From: Streptococcus sp. CSL10205-OR2
Lineage (GTDB): Bacteria > Bacillota > Bacilli > Lactobacillales > Streptococcaceae
Assembly (NCBI RefSeq): GCF_025660655.1
Contig: NZ_JAOTIN010000012.1
Location: 1 to 56,069 of the forward strand
Length of the DNA stretch: 56,069 bases
Direction: 5' to 3'
Part shown: in pieces, positions 27,209 through 34,482 of the stretch
Layout: each line of letters begins with the position of its first letter
How positions within the stretch are numbered: position 1 is the stretch's first letter
Notes under the pieces: model-generated
Databases searched by the model: none
Seen by the model: the letters and a program-made list of their open reading frames with translations, nothing else
Told to the model about the DNA's origin: nothing
Position numbers and translations under genes: made by a program

Positions 27209-28222
27209 CTAATCTCCTTTGAATTGCATGATATCCTTTGGATTGAAATATAAATTCACTTTATCACCAACAACATGACGAGAACGTCCATCATTTTTTT
27301 CAATGATATGTATGACTTCATCATTTAAAAGTTTAACAGTGTATTTGATTAGAATACCATTAAATTCTAAATCAGTGATTGTACCAACTAATTCTAAATC
27401 GGTTTGTTCATTATTGGTTAGTTTAATTCTCTCTAAACGGATATAACCTTCTGTGTCTTCGAAAATCTTCTCTTGACCTTGTAATTCTTGTAAAGTTTTA
27501 GCATCGATTTTATTTATAGAGCCAATAAATTCACACACAAACTCTGTTTTAGATTGGTTATAAATTTCATATGGTGTTCCAACTTGCTCTATAAAACCAT
27601 TATTAAACACTGCAATGCGATCTGATAGAGTGAGTGCTTCTTCTTGATCATGTGTGACATACAATGTTGTAATACCAAGTTCTTTTTGCAAACGCTTAAG
27701 CTCTTTTCTCAAAGAAACTCGTAATTTAGCATCCAAATTTGATAAAGGCTCATCTAAACACAAAATTTTTGGTTCTAAAACTAGTGCACGTGCCAGGGCG
27801 ACACGTTGTTGCTGTCCACCGGAAAGTTCAGAAATATTTCTATGTAATTGTTCTTCGGAAATATTAATCTTCTTTGAAATTTCACTAACCTTTGCTTTAA
27901 TGATTTCAGGAGAGACTTTTTTAACTTTTAATCCAAATGCTATATTTTCAAATACTGACATTGTTGGGAAAAGTGCATAGCTTTGAAATACAATTCCAAT
28001 CCCCCTTCCCTCAGGCTCTACCTTTGTGATATCTTTATCTTCAACATAAATATTACCGGCCGACGGTTCAATAAATCCGACCAATGTTCTTAATGTAGTA
28101 GATTTCCCACATCCGCTAGGCCCAAGAAATGTGAAAAATTCTCCTTCATTAATGTTTAAATTTAAGTTATCGATGGCAATAAAATCGCCGTACTTGATTT
28201 GAATATTGTTAAAATTAATCAT
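27209..28222 (-). CDS. ABC importer ATP-binding protein
   Basis: ATPase subunit, 337 aa, of the FbpC/PotA/UgpC-like class. Walker A is [11 protein letters not shown] (about 34-44), the signature is [15 protein letters not shown], Walker B is [12 protein letters not shown] and the switch histidine is in [10 protein letters not shown]. The last about 100 residues form a TOBE-like regulatory domain. It lies between binding protein and permease, with AGGAGAT before the ATG. All catalytic residues are present. Confidence 0.93.
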   Translation of the reverse strand: MINFNNIQIKYGDFIAIDNLNLNINEGEFFTFLGPSGCGKSTTLRTLVGFIEPSAGNIYVEDKDITKVEPEGRGIGIVFQSYALFPTMSVFENIAFGLKVKKVSPEIIKAKVSEISKKINISEEQLHRNISELSGGQQQRVALARALVLEPKILCLDEPLSNLDAKLRVSLRKELKRLQKELGITTLYVTHDQEEALTLSDRIAVFNNGFIEQVGTPYEIYNQSKTEFVCEFIGSINKIDAKTLQELQGQEKIFEDTEGYIRLERIKLTNNEQTDLELVGTITDLEFNGILIKYTVKLLNDEVIHIIEKNDGRSRHVVGDKVNLYFNPKDIMQFKGD

Positions 28223-28247
28223 ATTATCTCCTAGAAAATTTGAAATG

Positions 28248-29306
28248 TTATTGAATAAATTCTAGTTGAGCTTTCTCAATCCAACTATCTACATTATTTC
28301 CAATAAATTCCCAGTCAAGCTTTTGAGGTTTAACACTATCAACAAATTCTTTTATATCTGGTTTAACTTCTGCTAGAGCATCTTGATTTGCTGGTATAGA
28401 ACCAAATTCATCGCTCCATGCTTTTTGAACTTCTGCTGAACCAAACCAGTCAACAAATTCTTTTAATAGAGCTTGTTTTTCACTTGTATTCAAAATCCCA
28501 ATTTGTTCTGTAACATATGGAACTCCCACTTCTGGGCTCATAACTTGAAATTTATAATCTCTTTCTGATTCATTTTGAAGAACCCCGGATCCCCAAATCA
28601 TACTGTAATTTAAATCATTTTCATCATCAATTATTGCAGAAATAAAATCCTCACCATCAGCATAAATATGTGCATTTTGTAGATAATCTTTTGCTACCTT
28701 CCATCCTTCTTCGGAGATGCCTAATTCACCATCTTTATCTGGGTAGCGACTCACAATACTAGCAAAAATAATTTTTGAAGTTCCTGAACCTAAATTCAAA
28801 ATACCATATTTATCTTTATATGAACTCTTTGTTAGATCAACCCAATCTGATGGCATTTCAACTGTTTTATTTCCAATTAAAACTAATGGCTGAACAACTA
28901 GTGAATGATAGTAACCATCTTTATCACCTAAAGAACTATCAACCTCGTCAGCCCATTTAGGTGAATATTTGACAAGTAGCTCTTCCTTCTTAATACGTTC
29001 AAATTCTAATGTGTTTGGACCAAAAACAAGGTCAGCAACCGCATTATTTTTTTCGGCGATAAGTCTATCGGCAATTTCGCTACCTGCAATATCAACAATC
29101 TGTAGTTTATAACCAGCTTCTTCTGCCTTTTCTTGTAAATACTCTGATCGACCATTTGAGGCAGAATTGGTATATATTACAATTGTTTGTGATCTATCTA
29201 TTTCTCCTGAATTACCATCAGTTTTAGCATCATTGCTTGAATTTGAACAAGCTGCGAGTAGTAACATTGAAGCCACTAAGGAAAGTTTTTTGATTTGTTT
29301 GAACAT
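28248..29306 (-). CDS. ABC importer solute-binding lipoprotein
   Basis: A 352-aa extracytoplasmic binding protein anchored as a lipoprotein. The signal peptide ends in the lipobox LLAAC with the lipidated cysteine at residue 20, followed by a serine/asparagine-rich linker. The fold resembles the FbpA/AfuA cluster (early TIVIYTNSASNGRSEYLQEK, central LNLGSGTSKIIFASI). The paired tyrosines that bind ferric iron in FbpA are not seen at the expected place, which reads NDLNYSMIWGSG. This favours an anionic organic ligand such as a phosphate ester over iron. GGAGGA precedes the ATG. Directly downstream of the phosphodiesterase gene in one operon. Confidence 0.9.
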   Translation of the reverse strand: MFKQIKKLSLVASMLLLAACSNSSNDAKTDGNSGEIDRSQTIVIYTNSASNGRSEYLQEKAEEAGYKLQIVDIAGSEIADRLIAEKNNAVADLVFGPNTLEFERIKKEELLVKYSPKWADEVDSSLGDKDGYYHSLVVQPLVLIGNKTVEMPSDWVDLTKSSYKDKYGILNLGSGTSKIIFASIVSRYPDKDGELGISEEGWKVAKDYLQNAHIYADGEDFISAIIDDENDLNYSMIWGSGVLQNESERDYKFQVMSPEVGVPYVTEQIGILNTSEKQALLKEFVDWFGSAEVQKAWSDEFGSIPANQDALAEVKPDIKEFVDSVKPQKLDWEFIGNNVDSWIEKAQLEFIQ

Positions 29307-29319
29307 ATATATGTCCTCC

Positions 29320-30150
29320 TTAATTATTTTTTAAATTATTTGCAGTTAAAAAGTTATATAGTAGATAAGGCCAATCTGTTTGAATAATGTCAAATCCTAA
29401 TTTGACTAGTCTCCCCCAAGATTGTCCATCATTTTCTATAGCAGAATCATCATCTAAACCAGCTGATAAAACAATAGTATCACTTAAAGTAAGAGCATTT
29501 CCCCAAATTAGAAGTCCTTTGTTTTTCAATGACTGAATTGTTTTTGGAGAGACTAAATCAGTGTCCAAAGTTTCAAAAATCAATTCGATAGCAACAATAT
29601 TTAAACCCTCAAAATTTAAAACTAAATCTAATTCTTCCATTGTTTTTACTATAGGCATATACATAACATCTAAACCAGAATCTCTTAATTTTTCTAAGAG
29701 ATGTCGTTCTACTGGGGATTTTAGTAAAATTTGTTCTAATGATTTATAGCCTTTAAGTCTATCGAGAAACGTATCCCAATAGAACCAACTTCTATCAATA
29801 TTTATAAAAGCTTGTCCTTCAAATTTATCTAAAATCTGCTCAATGGTTTCTATTTTCTGATTAATTGGTTCAAATACAGAATTAAAACATGTCTTAGAAA
29901 CAATTTCTTTAGCATTTAATGTTCTAATATCAAAATTATCATTAAAGACTAAAGGTTCCTGACCATCGTGAAATGCAAAAAAATCACCATCTTGAGAACG
30001 AACAACATCAACTTCGAACATATCAGCCTTGTGTCGAATGGCATTATAATAAGCTTTTGAAGTATTTTGAAGAATATTTCCTCCATTAGTCCCTCTATGA
30101 GCAGCAATTATTATCCCATTTTTCTCTCGATACTCTTGTAATCGATTCAT
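29320..30150 (-). CDS. Glycerophosphodiester phosphodiesterase family protein, cytoplasmic
   Basis: A 276-aa GDPD-type TIM-barrel enzyme. The first active-site block is AAHRGTNGGNILQNT (histidine and arginine near residue 17). It is followed by the metal-binding FEVDVVRSQDG and the second catalytic histidine in FAFHDGQEP. There is no signal peptide, so the enzyme is cytoplasmic, like UgpQ of E. coli, which cleaves imported glycerophosphodiesters. The frame opens at a TTG, but GGAGG sits inside those first codons, so the ATG at 30150 is the start. It is the first gene of the importer operon, which suggests it processes the imported substrate. Divergence from housekeeping GDPDs leaves the substrate open. 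Confidence 0.85.
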   Translation of the reverse strand: MNRLQEYREKNGIIIAAHRGTNGGNILQNTSKAYYNAIRHKADMFEVDVVRSQDGDFFAFHDGQEPLVFNDNFDIRTLNAKEIVSKTCFNSVFEPINQKIETIEQILDKFEGQAFINIDRSWFYWDTFLDRLKGYKSLEQILLKSPVERHLLEKLRDSGLDVMYMPIVKTMEELDLVLNFEGLNIVAIELIFETLDTDLVSPKTIQSLKNKGLLIWGNALTLSDTIVLSAGLDDDSAIENDGQSWGRLVKLGFDIIQTDWPYLLYNFLTANNLKNN

Positions 30151-30158
30151 AGTTTCCT

Positions 30159-30198
30159 CCAAAAATTTATTACAGTAATATTGTAACCGCTTTTTTGG
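30159..30198. promoter_or_regulatory. Operator-like palindrome at the importer promoter
   Basis: Two nested inverted repeats share a centre near 30178: CCAAAAA/TTTTTGG (outer) and TTACA/TGTAA (inner). Together they cover the -10 and extend to the ribosome-binding site. The spacer also reads AAGCGGTTACA, with the central CG typical of LacI-family or CcpA operators. I infer a binding site for the fusion regulator or CcpA. Confidence 0.45.
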
Positions 30199-30208
30199 AA
30201 CGTGTCAA
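30180..30208 (-). promoter_or_regulatory. Promoter of the phosphodiesterase-ABC-mgtC operon
   Basis: A perfect TTGACA (30203-30208) and TACAAT (30180-30185) are 17 bases apart on the minus strand. Transcription would begin about 25 bases before the phosphodiesterase start codon. The strong core promoter implies control by repression, and a palindrome overlaps it. Confidence 0.85.
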
Positions 30209-30282
30209 GTTTTTTGTGAATTTAATTTGTTAGAGAGAAACAAGAGCTATTTTATTAAAAGGATAGATACAGGTTAGTTCCC

Positions 30283-30459
30283 TTAACCTATATAGTCTAT
30301 AGTTAAAAATAGCGATATTCCAGACAAAATTAACTCTGTCTCCGTAATATATGCTTGAATAAATTGATAATAACATTCATAAGAACGATAGATTTCTAAC
30401 AATGGTAAAGAATTTTTTTCTGTCTCGCTTAATTTGACAATTTGAGTTTTCTTTAACAA
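30283..30459 (-). pseudogene. Small open frame or gene remnant
   Basis: A 58-codon frame opening at TTG 30459 reads LKKTQIVKLSETEKNSLPL and ends in a hydrophobic stretch before TAA. It starts right after the T-tract of the upstream terminator and has no convincing promoter or ribosome-binding site. The codon content looks protein-like. I read it as a possible leftover of a gene truncated when the island was inserted; it may also be chance. Confidence 0.25.
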
Positions 30460-30461
30460 GC

Positions 30462-30497
30462 AAAAACACTTCCCTATCTTAAAAGACTAAGGAAGTG
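30462..30497 (-). terminator. Terminator of the phosphatase-MORN-acyltransferase operon
   Basis: CACTTCC and GGAAGTG (30467-30473, 30491-30497), with an inner TCTT/AAGA pair, form a hairpin followed on the minus strand by TTTTT. It lies 24 bases after the acyltransferase stop. Confidence 0.85.
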
Positions 30498-30520
30498 CTC
30501 GCTATTCATAATTCATTTAT

Positions 30521-32296
30521 TTATTTTGCTTGTTTTCTAGCAACTGTTTCAATGGCTTCTTTTATTGTTTGGGCATAAAGGTCAGAACCAGATGAGTCAG
30601 AGATAGAAAAATGAACGCCATCTGTTCCAGCCCAGATATTTGGATTATCTACTGAAGCTTGGTACCAATCCGCTACTTCAATATAATCGTATTGTTTGGC
30701 TAATTCTAGTTCATAATTTCGCACATTCTCTATGCTACCATCTTTGACATTGTATGGTGTCACTAAAACTAAGCGATGACCCTCTGGTAAATTATCCACA
30801 AACTGCATGATTTCAGCTTGATAGTTATAGGGTGAATTCACACCAACTGCCAAAACAACTGTTTTTGACAGGGTCTTATTATCAATATGATTTTTATAAA
30901 TCTCAAAAGCTAGCGGAAAATTACGGCTAATGGCAGCGTCTAACTGTGCTTCTGGTAGTTGCTGGCTAATCGTATCACTAGCGCGTAAGGTTACTGAATC
31001 TCCAATAATCATGATGTCACTAATTGCAGACGCATCACCTGCTGCTAACATGTGCGTTCTATCCATATTAGTGTCTGCTTGTTTTAATGAATTAACCAAA
31101 AGATCTGTCTCAAAAGCACCGACACGAGGCGATCTTACAATCACAAACAAACTGATAACAACAAGTGTTCCAAGACTTGCCAAAAGCCATTTTGAGTAGT
31201 CTTTCACATGAATTGGTATATCATAAATGACCGGCGTTTTACCTACAATAATAGGTTCAATCACATAGAATGATAGAGAAGCAAAAGCAATAGACAATAC
31301 CGTTGTTAAGGTTACAGCTGACCAGTTTCCCATTAACTGTGAAAAAATAATATAAAGTGGCCAATGAAAAAGGTAAATGCTGTAGCTAATATCTGATAAA
31401 AAGGTAATCGCCTTTGGTTCTTTGATGTCAGGTGTTTTTTCATGTAAGACACGACTGGCATAAATCATCACTGCTGTAAAGAGTCCCGTTAAAATGAAAC
31501 CAAATAAATAGGTGAAAATGTGATTAAAGTCAAGAAGACGTGACAATAATAGAATCAGTGAAAGACTCAAACCAAAAACAATTAACACCGGTTTTAACTG
31601 CCATGAACGCACGTTGATTTTGAACTGTTTGGTTGTTTCTCGAATACCCGTCATCGTGGCAAACATGGCCCCTAAAAAGAAACCATAACTATGAGATAGA
31701 CTTGAGAAATACACCGTTGAAAACTGATCAACAAAGAATGATCTAACAAACATGCTCAAAAAACTTGCAACAAACAAAACAGTTGATAATAAAAAGATAA
31801 GACGTCTGAAATCTGTACTTTTTTTAATTCTTTTAGACAATAACCAGGTCAGAAAGCCCCAGACAATGTAAAAATGTACCTCAATCGCTAAACTCCACGT
31901 GTGTAAAAACAAATGTGGAATAAACTGACTTTCATAATTCCCACCAATCAAAAGTTCATAGATATTGGTGGTGAAACCAAGAGTTGCTGCAACTTGTCGA
32001 CCTATATCTGCCACAAAATCTTGTTTGACCAGCAAGGTAAGAGGTAGAACAATTAAAATCAGCAAAACCAGTGGTGGAAAAATCCGATAAAAACGGCGCC
32101 TAAAAAAGCGCAACAAATCAATCGAATGTTTTTGACTAAACTCATCGATTAACAGTGCTGTGATTAAATAGCCTGAAAAGGTGAAAAAGATGTCAACCCC
32201 AATAAAGCCACCAGGAAAAGCATTCCTAAAAAAGTGATAGAGTAGCACCAAGAGTAGACCGGTGATACGAATGACAGAAAACCATTTTATTCTCAT
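30521..32296 (-). CDS. Acyltransferase-3 membrane protein with SGNH domain (OatA/OafA-like)
   Basis: A 591-aa protein. The N-terminal acyltransferase-3 membrane domain (about 1-370, ten or more segments) has the family's histidine in LLYHFFRNAFPGGFIGVDIF. The C-terminal extracellular SGNH-type esterase-like domain (about 400-585) has its nucleophile in IMIIGDSVTLR and the catalytic Asp-His in TDGVHFS. This is the architecture of OatA/Adr, which O-acetylates muramic acid in peptidoglycan and gives lysozyme resistance; other glycan targets are possible. It overlaps the MORN gene by four bases (ATGA). Confidence 0.88.
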   Translation of the reverse strand: MRIKWFSVIRITGLLLVLLYHFFRNAFPGGFIGVDIFFTFSGYLITALLIDEFSQKHSIDLLRFFRRRFYRIFPPLVLLILIVLPLTLLVKQDFVADIGRQVAATLGFTTNIYELLIGGNYESQFIPHLFLHTWSLAIEVHFYIVWGFLTWLLSKRIKKSTDFRRLIFLLSTVLFVASFLSMFVRSFFVDQFSTVYFSSLSHSYGFFLGAMFATMTGIRETTKQFKINVRSWQLKPVLIVFGLSLSLILLLSRLLDFNHIFTYLFGFILTGLFTAVMIYASRVLHEKTPDIKEPKAITFLSDISYSIYLFHWPLYIIFSQLMGNWSAVTLTTVLSIAFASLSFYVIEPIIVGKTPVIYDIPIHVKDYSKWLLASLGTLVVISLFVIVRSPRVGAFETDLLVNSLKQADTNMDRTHMLAAGDASAISDIMIIGDSVTLRASDTISQQLPEAQLDAAISRNFPLAFEIYKNHIDNKTLSKTVVLAVGVNSPYNYQAEIMQFVDNLPEGHRLVLVTPYNVKDGSIENVRNYELELAKQYDYIEVADWYQASVDNPNIWAGTDGVHFSISDSSGSDLYAQTIKEAIETVARKQAK

Positions 32297-32682
32297 TTTT
32301 GATATATTCCTTGTTTAAAAGTCCCTTCGTAGACTTTTTTATCCTTTGCAATTAATTTGCCTTGTCCATCTGCTTGACCATCCTTAAAATCGCCTTCATA
32401 GGACCAACCGAGATTTGAAGTAAACACTCCTTTACCATTAAAAACACCATTGACAAAGTTGCCTTCATACACATCACCATTGTCATAGGTTAGTTTTCCT
32501 TGGCCATTCATTCGATAGTTGACAACATAACCAGTATAATGGATTTTCCCTTCGTCATAAGTAAGAGCTGTCTTGGTTTTTAAGGGAATCAAAAAGACAC
32601 TCATCCCTAAAATAAGAATGATAAAAACAGTGATTAATTCTATTTTCTCTCTTGAAAAGGTCAATTTCTTTAATGTATCCAT
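32293..32682 (-). CDS. Membrane-anchored MORN-repeat protein
   Basis: A 129-aa protein with one N-terminal membrane segment (about 18-33, VFIILILGMSVFLIPL) and then about four MORN repeats of the pattern Y-G-F-x-NG-x-GKG-x-x. Examples are GQGKLTYDNGDVYEGNF and GKGVFTSNLGWSYEGDF. The repeats lie outside or at the membrane face. MORN repeats are commonly lipid- or protein-binding scaffolds. Its stop overlaps the acyltransferase start by four bases, so it probably assists that enzyme. Molecular role not known. Confidence 0.85.
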   Translation of the reverse strand: MDTLKKLTFSREKIELITVFIILILGMSVFLIPLKTKTALTYDEGKIHYTGYVVNYRMNGQGKLTYDNGDVYEGNFVNGVFNGKGVFTSNLGWSYEGDFKDGQADGQGKLIAKDKKVYEGTFKQGIYQK

Positions 32683-32705
32683 TTTTTCTGACTTTCTTTG
32701 TATTT

Positions 32706-33137
32706 TTAAAGGCTATTAAAATAATCTAACCATTCTAAACAACCTTGTGAGATAAGACGGTAGGTTTCTTCAAAATCCCCTGTATGCCAAGGATCAGGAA
32801 TTCCCTTTTTAGCAAACATAAAAATCTTTTTCTTTAGTTTGCCTTTGGCTAATTTTTTCAAATCAGCCACATTATTCTCATCCATTCCGATAATATAATC
32901 AAATTCTTGTAAATCTTCTACTCGAATGGGTTGTGAGCCTTTCATATGATTGAAATCAATCTCATGTTGGTCCAACATTCTTTGTGTTCCAGCATGAATG
33001 GGCTTTCCTTTTTCCCAACGAGATGTTGCTCGACTTTCTATATAGAAACGATCATCATCTTTAACTAAATCCTTCATAACAAATTCAGCCATGGGGCTAC
33101 GACAAATATTGCCTAAACAAACAAAACAAATTTTCAT
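32706..33137 (-). CDS. Low-molecular-weight protein tyrosine phosphatase
   Basis: A 143-aa cytoplasmic phosphatase. The P-loop CLGNICRSP at residues 6-14 carries the nucleophilic cysteine and arginine, and the general acid is in IPDPWHTG. Such enzymes dephosphorylate tyrosine on proteins and often act on capsule or cell-wall regulators. The frame is open 40 codons upstream, but AAGGAG and an extended -10 (TGTTATAAT, 33159-33167) define the ATG at 33137. It heads the operon with the MORN protein and acyltransferase. Confidence 0.93.
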   Translation of the reverse strand: MKICFVCLGNICRSPMAEFVMKDLVKDDDRFYIESRATSRWEKGKPIHAGTQRMLDQHEIDFNHMKGSQPIRVEDLQEFDYIIGMDENNVADLKKLAKGKLKKKIFMFAKKGIPDPWHTGDFEETYRLISQGCLEWLDYFNSL

Positions 33138-33243
33138 GATTTTCATCTCCTTAACAATATTATAACAGAAAAAACAAAAACACCTAGGTAAAACAAGTGG
33201 TTCCTTTTTGAAATTTCTCTCATTTTTAAATCTTTCAATGATT

Positions 33244-33281
33244 AAAAGAACTCCCATTATTTGCAGGCAGAGAGTTCTTTT
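33244..33281. terminator. Terminator after ruvB
   Basis: AAAAGAACTC and GAGTTCTTTT (33244-33253, 33272-33281) form a perfect 10-bp stem around an 18-base loop, with T-rich ends on both strands. It lies 8 bases after the ruvB stop. Confidence 0.78.
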
Positions 33282-33288
33282 TTAGTTA

Positions 33289-34287
33289 TTATTTTTCTAG
33301 ATAAGGATAGCCTAGGTGCTCATAAGCTTTTTGAGTTGCCACGCGCCCTGATCTGGTTCGCATCAAGAATCCTTTTTGAATGAGATAAGGCTCATACATA
33401 TCCTCAACCGTTTCACGTTCTTCAGCTATATTAACCGACAAGGTTCCTAGTCCAACAGGACCTCCTTGATACATCTCAATCATGGTTTTAAGGATTTTTT
33501 GGTCGACATAATCAAGCCCCTCGCGGTCGACATCAAGCATGACCAAAGCCTCATCTGTCATTTGCTGAGTGATGGTTCCGTCTCCTTTGATTTGGGCATA
33601 ATCGCGCACACGCTTTAAAAGACGATTGGCAATACGTGGTGTGCCGCGACTACGTTTGGCAAGCTCAACAGCGGCCTCATGGACAATTGTCATATCAAAA
33701 ATCGTAGCCGTTCGTTCAACAATTTCTGTCAAATCCTCAGTTTCATAGTATTCCATGTGACCTGTAATGCCAAAACGTGCTCTCAAAGGGTTACTGAGCA
33801 TGCCAGCACGTGTTGTTGCACCAATCAAAGTAAAGGGTGGCAAATCAAGATGAACGCTGCGACTAGCCTCACCATTACCAATCATGATATCGATGTAAAA
33901 GTCTTCCATGGCACTATAAAGTACCTCTTCAATCGCCATCGGCATCCGGTGAATTTCATCGATAAATAGGACGTCGCCTGGCTCTAGCTCATTTAAAATA
34001 GCGACCAAATCACCTGATTTTTCGATGGCTGGTCCACTCGTTTGCTTTAAATGAACGCCGAGTTCGTTGGCAATAACAAAAGCCATGGTCGTTTTCCCAA
34101 GCCCTGGAGGCCCAAACAATAACACATGATCAAGTGCCTCATCACGTCCTTTAGCGGCATCAATAAAAATACTCAGCTGATTTTTAACCTTATCTTGTCC
34201 AATATATTCTTTTAAAAATTGTGGTCTAAGGGTGCGCTCAACCATTTCTTCGTCACCCATTAATTCATTATCTAAGATTCTATTCAT
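33289..34287 (-). CDS. ruvB: Holliday junction branch migration ATPase RuvB
   Basis: Hexameric AAA+ motor that drives Holliday junction migration with RuvA. Walker A is [12 protein letters not shown], Walker [10 protein letters not shown], sensor [18 protein letters not shown], and the C-terminal winged helix includes [20 protein letters not shown]. The frame is open well upstream, but family length (332 aa) and the start [11 protein letters not shown] fix the ATG at 34287. No ribosome-binding site precedes it. A TATAAT ends six bases before this ATG, so the message from that promoter may be leaderless. It follows comRS in the usual pyogenic order. Confidence 0.95.
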   Translation of the reverse strand: MNRILDNELMGDEEMVERTLRPQFLKEYIGQDKVKNQLSIFIDAAKGRDEALDHVLLFGPPGLGKTTMAFVIANELGVHLKQTSGPAIEKSGDLVAILNELEPGDVLFIDEIHRMPMAIEEVLYSAMEDFYIDIMIGNGEASRSVHLDLPPFTLIGATTRAGMLSNPLRARFGITGHMEYYETEDLTEIVERTATIFDMTIVHEAAVELAKRSRGTPRIANRLLKRVRDYAQIKGDGTITQQMTDEALVMLDVDREGLDYVDQKILKTMIEMYQGGPVGLGTLSVNIAEERETVEDMYEPYLIQKGFLMRTRSGRVATQKAYEHLGYPYLEK

Positions 34288-34293
34288 AGCCAT

Positions 34294-34302
34294 ATTATAG
34301 CA
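34294..34302 (-). promoter_or_regulatory. ruvB promoter placed for a leaderless transcript
   Basis: Minus-strand TGCTATAAT is a perfect extended -10 (TATAAT at 34294-34299). The expected transcription start, six to seven bases on, falls on the A of the ruvB ATG at 34287. No good -35 lies 16-18 bases upstream; TTGGCA is 21 bases away. Confidence 0.6.
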
Positions 34303-34354
34303 AAAAAGCCTTATCTTGTCTGCCAATAGCTTATCAATTGAATAAGATTGACGA

Positions 34355-34408
34355 CTATATTCCCCACCAATCATACTCAGAAAAAACAAAGCTGTTATCA
34401 TTTTTCAT
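34355..34408 (-). CDS. comS: ComS competence pheromone precursor (XIP source)
   Basis: A 17-codon gene encoding [17 protein letters not shown]. The C-terminal double tryptophan preceded by an acidic residue is the hallmark of the XIP pheromones of pyogenic and bovis/mutans streptococci; ComS of S. mutans is also 17 residues long. Mature XIP is expected to be the last 7-8 residues. A near-perfect AAGGAGG lies six bases before the ATG. Upstream are a TATACT -10 and a perfect ComR box. The gene lies between comR and ruvB, its known place. Processed peptide is imported by the Opp/Ami permease and activates ComR. Confidence 0.93.
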   Translation of the reverse strand: MKNDNSFVFSEYDWWGI

Positions 34409-34440
34409 GTGCTATCCTCCTTACTTTTTTAAGTAACTTT

Positions 34441-34446
34441 AGTATA
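34441..34446 (-). promoter_or_regulatory. comS: -10 element of comS
   Basis: TATACT on the minus strand lies 24 bases after the ComR box, separated by a T-rich stretch and with no good -35. This is the arrangement of ComR-activated promoters. Confidence 0.7.
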
Positions 34447-34470
34447 GCTGAAGATAAAAAAATAATACAC

Positions 34471-34482
34471 GACATGAATGTC
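34471..34482 (-). promoter_or_regulatory. ComR operator (ECom box)
   Basis: GACATTCATGTC on the minus strand is a perfect palindrome of the form GACAT-N2-ATGTC, the core of the ComR box found ahead of comS and comX/sigX. It overlaps the comR stop codon by two bases. Binding of ComR-XIP here gives positive feedback on comS. Confidence 0.9.

Noticed and set aside
25512..29306. Ferric iron ABC importer
   Set aside because: The ATPase and fused permease fit that class. However, the binding protein lacks the expected tyrosine pair, and the operon begins with a phosphodiesterase and ends with MgtC, so iron is not the best reading.
33289..34401. 370-aa RuvB with an N-terminal extension
   Set aside because: The extra N-terminal residues read through the comS region in another frame and are not part of the RuvB family. 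The normal 332-aa protein starts at 34287.
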